64,000 nucleotides of DNA from Pichia kudriavzevii (taxonomy: Eukaryota; Ascomycota; Pichiomycetes; Pichiales; Pichiaceae), in contig NC_042507.1 of NCBI RefSeq assembly GCF_003054445.1, positions 1,054,001-1,118,000 of the forward strand. Direction: 5' to 3'. Positions 58,607 to 64,000 of this stretch are shown one piece after another. The notes below the pieces were generated by a model. The model was not told the DNA's origin. It ran no database searches and was given only the letters and a program-made list of their open reading frames with translations. A program made the position numbers and the translations under genes. The number at the start of each line of letters is the position of its first letter. Positions within the stretch are counted from its first letter, which is position 1.

Positions 58607-60985
58607 CTATTTTGTAGGCTGGTTGGTACTGTTATTTGAATATTTGAGCATTGCGTTTCTCCTTTCGATTCTACCCTTTTTCATCAAATGTTTCAAGGCA
58701 ACGCTGTCCAAAGGATCTAAAAGCTCAAACGAGCATAGTAGTTCCTCACTGACACCCATGACAGCACCCCAATTATCAAACTCGCCACAGTAATTAGGAG
58801 CGCTGAAGACGGTTACTAGAGAACGGTCGTTGAAAAACTCGTAACCATCTTCCACCACCATATGGGCACGAACAACCAAGTCAAATTGAAACTTATTTAA
58901 AAAGTTGTTGATTGCCACCTTATTGAAACAATATGACACACCACGTTCGTTATCTTCCCATTGATTGGGGGAGTCGGCAGGATCCGACCAAAGGAGATCG
59001 TTCAATAGACCAAAGTCAGGCACATCTGTCGGTCTTCTAATATTTCTAATTTCATCCATCGAATTCAAAACAGGAGACAAACCACCATGGACGCAGAAGA
59101 TTTTGGAGGCAACGATAGCAGCAATTGGTAATGTATTGAAAGTGTCGACAAACAACTTCCATGTTTTCAAGTTAGTCCTTCTCTTGCATTCATCATAAAA
59201 TCCGTATTGCCTTGTAATTTGAGCGCATTCGTGATTACCCCTGAGTAAAAAGAAATTTTCAGGAAACTTAATCTTGTAGCATAACAACAACAAAATTGTC
59301 TCTAGTGATTGTTTCCCCCTATCAACGTAATCTCCTAGAAAGAGGTAATTTGAAGCTGGAGGAAACCCACATTTGGAGAAAATCCTAATTAAATCAGTAT
59401 ACTGGCCATGGACATCACCGACAATCTTCACCGGTGCGCTTAGTTCAAGTAATGAAGGTTGAGATAAAAAGATCTCTCGTGCAACAGAGCAAATCATTGC
59501 AATTTCAGAATTCTTCAAACATACTGATTTTGTTCTTTTATATGCATATCCTGCATCCAATAGACGTTGGATCATTTCTTCGATATCCAAATCGTATTTC
59601 CGCCTATAGTCATTAGGATTGATGTAGTGATCAGTGGGTATATTTTCTTCTAGTTGATGATTTTGATTTTGTTCAAGTTGGCCAGCTTGTTCATGCTCGT
59701 ACTCTTGATAGTTTTGATTCTGCGAGTTTTGATCTTTATTATTCCCATAAATAAAATTTTCACCTTGTTCGTATGCCAATAGATCTTGTTCATTATTAGG
59801 ATGTTGAAGATCACCTCTAAAGTCGGTGTTGATCATTTGAGAAGGTTGGATACCTTCATCGCCTGAATCTTCTATTGCGTTTGAATAGTCACCTAGCACA
59901 TTTCCGTTACCTAACTGATCAATTAATGAGGCCCGATTTCGACTCGAGGTTGAATGTGATCTTGAATGGCTTCTAGAATTACTCCTTGAATTGCTCCTTG
60001 AAGTTCCCTTTGAATGTGTGGGGGAATTTGGACGTTGGTCGCCATTATCTTCCAAATGGCCCATGTTAGGTTCTAAGGTCATCTGTGTGAATGCATCAGT
60101 TGGTATACCATGTGTTTCCAAATAGGAACGGCTATTTCTGCTATTTTTACTATGCCTTGAATTTTTCGAGTTTGTTGAATTTATGGTAGTTGAAGAATTG
60201 CGCCTTGAGAGGTTATTCAAATGTGATGAGTGATTCTCCGAATTACTTCTCTGTCGATCGATAGGATTCATATGTTGGATGGAGTTGTCATTAATTGAAG
60301 TCGATGAGTTCATTCTTAGAATTGGGGATTTTGGTTTTAAAACCGCCATGGAGGGGGGGAGTCTATGGTTATGATTATTGATGTTATTTGCATCATTGAG
60401 ATTGACATTAGAACTGGAGCGGTGAGCACCATGGTTGCTCCATTGGTTGTTTGTCTCCTCTTCACCAGCTACATTGCCACCATCTACGAGGTTTTGATGA
60501 GAATGAGAACGAGAACGAGCATGTGAATTTGGAATTTGAATTGGAATTGGAATTGGAATTTGAATTGGAATTTTGGAATTTGAATTTGAATTTGAATTTG
60601 ATTCAAGCAACCCCCTCTGAGAGGTTGTCACAGAGGGACTCGAATACATCATGGACTGACCATCGTGATTTCCATCATTTCTAAAATTCTCACTGTAATC
60701 AGTAGTTTCAATGCGAGGTTTCTGACTAGATACTCTTCTCACTAATAAATCATTAGCTCGATGCGAGTCTGGTGTCTCTTTGCCATTGATATGGTTCGGC
60801 AACGGCTGCAGCCGTTCGTTCTTTATGGTCCTACTATGAACATGTGTTTGGGTGGTGTCCCCCATTGAAGACTTTGTGTCCTTGTTCTTCCTCTTCCCCC
60901 GAAACGCACGGACGGACTTAATGGAGTTAGTGGACTCTTTCTTTATGACGCCATTTGATTTTGGCTTGGATCCCTCGTTCCCCAT
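58607..60985 (-). CDS. PPZ1: Ser/Thr protein phosphatase Z (Ppz1/Ppz2 type)
   Basis: A 792-residue PP1-related phosphatase. The N-terminus [10 protein letters not shown] is a clear N-myristoylation site. A long disordered Ser/Asn/Arg-rich regulatory half (2-450) contains SR/SH-type repeats and a hexanucleotide-encoded NSNSNS...IPIQIP tract. The C-terminal catalytic domain (about 455-775) has GDVHGQ (near 523), GDYVDRG, RGNHE and [15 protein letters not shown]. Ppz1 controls K+ transport (Trk1/2), salt tolerance and cell integrity and is inhibited by Hal3. A single gene here corresponds to both S. cerevisiae duplicates (PPZ1, PPZ2). ATG start. Confidence 0.9.
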   Translation of the reverse strand: MGNEGSKPKSNGVIKKESTNSIKSVRAFRGKRKNKDTKSSMGDTTQTHVHSRTIKNERLQPLPNHINGKETPDSHRANDLLVRRVSSQKPRIETTDYSENFRNDGNHDGQSMMYSSPSVTTSQRGLLESNSNSNSNSKIPIQIPIPIPIQIPNSHARSRSHSHQNLVDGGNVAGEEETNNQWSNHGAHRSSSNVNLNDANNINNHNHRLPPSMAVLKPKSPILRMNSSTSINDNSIQHMNPIDRQRSNSENHSSHLNNLSRRNSSTTINSTNSKNSRHSKNSRNSRSYLETHGIPTDAFTQMTLEPNMGHLEDNGDQRPNSPTHSKGTSRSNSRSNSRSHSRSHSTSSRNRASLIDQLGNGNVLGDYSNAIEDSGDEGIQPSQMINTDFRGDLQHPNNEQDLLAYEQGENFIYGNNKDQNSQNQNYQEYEHEQAGQLEQNQNHQLEENIPTDHYINPNDYRRKYDLDIEEMIQRLLDAGYAYKRTKSVCLKNSEIAMICSVAREIFLSQPSLLELSAPVKIVGDVHGQYTDLIRIFSKCGFPPASNYLFLGDYVDRGKQSLETILLLLCYKIKFPENFFLLRGNHECAQITRQYGFYDECKRRTNLKTWKLFVDTFNTLPIAAIVASKIFCVHGGLSPVLNSMDEIRNIRRPTDVPDFGLLNDLLWSDPADSPNQWEDNERGVSYCFNKVAINNFLNKFQFDLVVRAHMVVEDGYEFFNDRSLVTVFSAPNYCGEFDNWGAVMGVSEELLCSFELLDPLDSVALKHLMKKGRIERRNAMLKYSNNSTNQPTK
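60525..60604 (-). repeat. Hexanucleotide array inside PPZ coding region, read in two frames
   Basis: About 80 bp built of AATTCA/AATTCC-type hexamers on the coding strand. The first part is translated as (Asn-Ser)n, the next as Ile-Pro/Ile-Gln repeats after a one-base phase change, and then it returns to Asn-Ser. The host frame stays open throughout. Confidence 0.85.
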
Positions 60986-61374
60986 AATGAGGAGAAATTC
61001 TTGTTTACTTGGTCAAATGGATCAGTAGATGTTGGGATATGTAGTAATGTCTCTGAATGGATCTGTAATACTAGCACAATCTCTTTACAGCACAGAAAAA
61101 AAAAAGAAGAGGGCGGGGTTGCTATGTATGTCGGTGGATTGGCTTGTGGACGAATTGACGTGTAGATAGATACAACAAGGAGGAGTATAAAGAATTGGAG
61201 AGGTGTGTATGTAGTGTATAGTGTGTCTGTGTGTGTATTTGTGTTTGTGTTGATGATACCAATCGTCAGCCTTGGTTTCCCTATAGCCAGTGTCTCCTCT
61301 ATACAAGCCTCTCTTGGATTAACATATGAGAAATATAGATGGTGGTTCTATAAATTGCCCTTCTAGAATTAGAC

Positions 61375-61406
61375 AAGGTGCGAAATTTTCAAGGTGCGAA
61401 ATTTTC
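61375..61406. repeat. Two perfect 16-bp tandem copies with GTGCGAAA core
   Basis: The unit AAGGTGCGAAATTTTC occurs twice back to back (61375-61390, 61391-61406) with no mismatch. Each contains GCGAAA, related to the CGCGAAA array about 150 bp downstream. Confidence 0.85.
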
Positions 61407-61553
61407 AACCCCGCAGAGAGTAATATATGGTAATCTTTAAAAAATTGACATTCTCTCCGAGAATGTAAGGAACGCCTTAGAAATTGTCCGTATTTGTATC
61501 AACAAAAGAAAATGGCAATGCACAGCTTACACTTTGAACCGATTGACGCGGTG

Positions 61554-61620
61554 CGCGAAAGAGAAAAATTACAGTTTTGAAGTCGCGAAAAGAAAAATTA
61601 CAGTTTTGGGAGTCGCGAAA
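61554..61620. promoter_or_regulatory. CGCGAAA array with exact 30-bp period
   Basis: CGCGAAA starts at 61554, 61584 and 61614, each exactly 30 bp apart. The 23 bp after the first two are near-identical, so this is a tandem duplication of about 2.3 units. A fourth copy in reverse orientation (TTTCGCG) is at 61767-61773. CGCGAAA fits the SBF (Swi4/Swi6) consensus CRCGAAA and also the E2F-type TTTCGCG. Spacing near three helical turns would place the sites on one face of the DNA. Confidence 0.6.
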
Positions 61621-61840
61621 GAAAAATTTCAAATGTCAAATTTTAAAGTTCGCGCGCGCGCAACACTCTGTGGTGTGGTGCCGCGACAGCTCCTTTTGCA
61701 ATGGAAATATCTTTTTTCTCCTCTCTTCTCTTTCCTCTCGGTGTGTGTGTGTGTGTCCCCTTTTTTTTTCGCGCTCATTTAAACCCCGTCAACATCTGTT
61801 TGCTTATCAATATATCTAAAAGTGGTGCAACGCCGAACAC

Positions 61841-61855
61841 TGTCGCGCCGCGACA
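61841..61855. promoter_or_regulatory. Perfect palindrome TGTCGCG-C-CGCGACA
   Basis: A 7-bp perfect inverted repeat with a one-base centre. The half CCGCGACA occurs again at 61681 with similar flanks, which suggests a repeated protein-binding element. Unassigned. Confidence 0.5.
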
Positions 61856-62388
61856 CACAATGCTCCCTTTTGACTTCTCCCTTTAAATTATTTACTGTAA
61901 ATTTAAAAGGAAAATTTTCACTAGTCCTTTCCAGTTCAAGACAATGGAATTGAAGGTCCATTTACGCTAACGGTACAATGACGATGTTGTCTATTTATCG
62001 GTTTTCCTCTATTTCCTTTGTCAGTGTTTTATACACATAATGAGGATTCCTGTGCATTTGTGTATGTGTATGTATATGTGTATGTGGAACAGCCCATATG
62101 TGTATCCCCATATGTGAGTAATATAATTTAATATATCTCTACAATAGATTCAGTAAATTGAAAAAAAAAAAAAATGGAAAAATGTAAAAATGTAACAAAA
62201 AAAATTGTAAACCACTATCATGTACTCTAAAACCCGTATTACTTGGCCATCTTTTCGTCTCTTCTCTTCTTCGTCCTTGTCTTCCAGGGTTGTTCTCTCC
62301 AAGTCTCTCTCTGTGCTGTGTATTTCCCCCTTTTGGCATTGCCAAGTTCTTTATTTCTTCACATCCATTCAAGGCCTAATACTAGAAA

Positions 62389-64000
62389 ATGTGTGGAATT
62401 CTTGCACTTATTTCTCCAGATCAAAATACTAATGTTGCCTCTGAACTATTCGATGGCTCTCTTTATCTCCAGCATAGGGGGCAAGACGCCGCAGGTATAG
62501 TCACGTGTGGTAAAGGTGGCCGTCTCTACCAATGTAAGGGTAACGGTATGGCAAGAGATGTCTTCACACAGGAAAGAATGGCTAAATTGGTCGGTAATAT
62601 GGGTATTGCCCATTTGAGATACCCAACCGCCGGTTCCAGCTCCACCAGTGAGGCACAACCTTTCTATGTGAATGCCCCCTACGGAATCAGTTTGGCCCAC
62701 AACGGGAACCTCGTCAATGCAGACGAGTTGAAGACGTATATGGACGAAGTTGTTCATAGGCATATCAACACCGACTCCGATTCGGAGCTGCTTCTTAACT
62801 TGTTTGCAGCAGAGTTGGCCACCTACGACAAATCCAGAGTTAACGAAAATGATATCTTCAAGGCCTTGGAGGGAGTCTATAATAAGGTCAGAGGTGGGTA
62901 TGCCTGTGTCGTTATGTTGGCCGGTTATGGTATAATTGGTTTCAGAGATCCAAATGGTATTAGACCATTGTTGATTGGTGAACGCTTGAAGGAAGATGGA
63001 ACAAGAGATTATATGCTAGCCTCCGAATCGGTTGTTCTAAAAGCCCATGGTTATCAAGTCTATAGAGACATTTTACCCGGTGAAGCCGTCATCATTAATA
63101 AGACTGACTTGAAACCTGTCTTTAGACAAGTTGTTAAAATGAGATCCTACACTCCTGACATCTTTGAATATGTCTATTTTGCTAGACCCGATTCTGTTTT
63201 GGATGGTATCTCTGTTTACAGATCGAGATTACTCATGGGTGAAAAATTAGCGGGAAATATCAAAAGCTATTTTCAAAATGAAGACAAAGATGTACTGAAG
63301 GAAATCGACGTTGTTATACCTGTTCCAGACACTTCAAGACATTCGGCCTTGCAATGTGCAATCACCCTAAATATACCTTATAGAGAAGGTTTTGTTAAAA
63401 ACAGATATGTGGGAAGAACCTTTATTATGCCCGACCAAAAGCAAAGACAATCTTCAGTTAGGAGAAAGTTGAATGCCATGGCTTCTGAATTTTACGGTAA
63501 GAATGTCCTTCTTGTCGATGACTCCATTGTCCGTGGTACCACATCCAAAGAAATTGTCAATATGGCCAGAGAAGCCGGTGCAAAGAAGGTCTACTTTGCA
63601 TCCTGTTCTCCATGTATTAGATACAACCATATCTACGGTATCGATTTGGCAGATAACAAACAGTTGGTTGGATTCCAGAGATCCGAATCAGAAGTTGCCA
63701 GTAAAATCGGTGCAGATTATGTATTCTACCAGAAATTACAAGACTTGGTTGAATGTTGTAAAAGGGATGATTTAATCAAGGAGAACGAGTTAGAATTGGC
63801 ACTAACCCCAGTTGTTTCCAGAGACGATACAATCAAATCACTCATCCAGAGAGACGATGAAATTCCTCAAATCACAGGGTTTGAAGCCGGTGTCTTCACA
63901 GGTGAATACGTCACTGGTGATGAATCTCGATACATGAAATTGGCAGAAGCTGCTAGGGCGAGAAACGAATTGTTGAAGAACAATTCTGCCGGGTTAGTCG
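62389..64000 (+). CDS. ADE4: Amidophosphoribosyltransferase, first step of purine synthesis (3' end beyond window)
   Basis: 537 codons are visible and no stop is reached before the window ends. After Met removal Cys2 is the glutaminase nucleophile (MCGILALIS). The N-terminal glutamine amidotransferase domain shows LQHRGQDAAGI, AHLRYPTAG and LAHNGNLVNA. The phosphoribosyltransferase domain carries IPVPDTSRHSALQ, GFVKNRYVGRTFI and the PRPP loop VLLVDDSIVRGTTSKE. It converts PRPP and glutamine to phosphoribosylamine. It already exceeds the 510 residues of S. cerevisiae Ade4, so the stop should be near. An out-of-frame ATG frame (62220-62432) overlaps the start. Confidence 0.95.
   Translation, partial: MCGILALISPDQNTNVASELFDGSLYLQHRGQDAAGIVTCGKGGRLYQCKGNGMARDVFTQERMAKLVGNMGIAHLRYPTAGSSSTSEAQPFYVNAPYGISLAHNGNLVNADELKTYMDEVVHRHINTDSDSELLLNLFAAELATYDKSRVNENDIFKALEGVYNKVRGGYACVVMLAGYGIIGFRDPNGIRPLLIGERLKEDGTRDYMLASESVVLKAHGYQVYRDILPGEAVIINKTDLKPVFRQVVKMRSYTPDIFEYVYFARPDSVLDGISVYRSRLLMGEKLAGNIKSYFQNEDKDVLKEIDVVIPVPDTSRHSALQCAITLNIPYREGFVKNRYVGRTFIMPDQKQRQSSVRRKLNAMASEFYGKNVLLVDDSIVRGTTSKEIVNMAREAGAKKVYFASCSPCIRYNHIYGIDLADNKQLVGFQRSESEVASKIGADYVFYQKLQDLVECCKRDDLIKENELELALTPVVSRDDTIKSLIQRDDEIPQITGFEAGVFTGEYVTGDESRYMKLAEAARARNELLKNNSAGLV

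Larger units (their letters stand above)
60986..62388. promoter_or_regulatory. Large repeat-rich PPZ-ADE4 divergent intergenic region
   Basis: 1403 bp, the longest gene-free stretch in the window. It holds two tandem repeat systems with GCGAAA cores, a run of alternating CG (61651-61661), GT runs (61741-61756; GT/AT-rich 62055-62095), a perfect palindrome TGTCGCG-C-CGCGACA, an inverted TTTAAATT/AATTTAAA pair (about 61882-61907) and long A tracts near 62161. No convincing protein frame: the short open frames start at non-ATG codons or are low complexity. It may contain a regulatory hub, an RNA gene or an origin; none is shown. Confidence 0.5.

Noticed and set aside
61085-61306. 73-codon minus-strand frame in the PPZ-ADE4 spacer
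   Set aside because: His/Thr/Tyr-rich translation of GT-repeat DNA, ending in a poly-Phe tract from an A run. No sign of coding constraint.
61534-61886. Overlapping plus-strand frames across the CGCGAAA array
   Set aside because: They begin at TTG or use short frames through repeats, and the peptides simply mirror the tandem repeat and GT run.
62055-62095. GT/AT-rich run resembling yeast telomeric repeats
   Set aside because: Short, irregular and between two conserved housekeeping genes; a simple-sequence tract is enough to explain it.

Overview
This window is nuclear DNA of a budding yeast (Saccharomycotina). It holds about 36 closely packed, apparently mostly intronless protein genes on both strands, and nearly all have a recognisable Saccharomyces cerevisiae counterpart (IRC3, GPI8, CPS1, ERS1, SIN4, BNI4, SEC1, PDR16, CWC22, CAB4, UBP15, UTR1, GDA1, ISY1, SSY1, SEC62, ADO1, OMA1, LCL3, GUP1, PAM18, PRD1, MUD1, CBP6, GPI17, TRM9, PPZ1, ADE4). 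CTG codons fall at hydrophobic, Leu-type positions in ADE4 and TRM9, which argues for CTG = Leu and against the CTG-Ser clade. Gene order argues for a lineage that never passed through the Saccharomyces whole-genome duplication (WGD). UTR1-GDA1-ISY1 and GPI17-TRM9-PPZ are each intact here, while in S. cerevisiae each set is split between two duplicated regions. A Pichia-like family is plausible, but the species cannot be fixed from the sequence alone.

Layout. 1-10 kb: IRC3 and GPI8 (divergent), a large Zn2Cys6 regulator, the vacuolar peptidase CPS1 and the cystine transporter homologue ERS1. 10-26 kb: SIN4/MED16, a globin-like protein, two unrecognised genes, BNI4, SEC1 and PDR16. The SIN4-globin-BNI4 order and strand match the left arm of S. 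cerevisiae chromosome XIV. 26-38 kb: CWC22/CAB4 (divergent), UBP15, UTR1, GDA1, ISY1. 38-50 kb: SSY1, SEC62, ADO1, OMA1, LCL3/GUP1 (convergent), an unrecognised single-pass membrane protein, a 55-copy perfect pentamer microsatellite, and PAM18. 50-64 kb: PRD1, a hexose-type transporter, MUD1/CBP6 (convergent), GPI17, TRM9, PPZ, a 1.4-kb repeat-rich intergenic region, and the 5' part of ADE4, which runs off the window end.

The genes are housekeeping: mitochondrial maintenance (IRC3, OMA1, PAM18, CBP6), GPI-anchor attachment (GPI8 and GPI17 are subunits of one transamidase), secretion (SEC1, SEC62, GDA1), splicing (CWC22, ISY1, MUD1), nutrient sensing and uptake (SSY1, CPS1, sugar transporter) and nucleotide or cofactor metabolism (ADE4, ADO1, CAB4, UTR1). 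I saw no tRNA or rRNA gene, retroelement, DNA transposon or CRISPR array.

The most interesting points are: (i) the globin-like protein ends in a CaaX box after a basic stretch, so it may be a prenylated, membrane-bound globin; (ii) ISY1 appears to have an unannotated 5' exon; (iii) the region between PPZ and ADE4 carries a 30-bp-period array of CGCGAAA (SBF/SCB-like) sites; (iv) a 275-bp perfect GATGT array lies between two convergent genes; (v) a hexanucleotide array inside PPZ is read in two frames. Where the longest open frame began at TTG or GTG, the start given here is the first convincing ATG.
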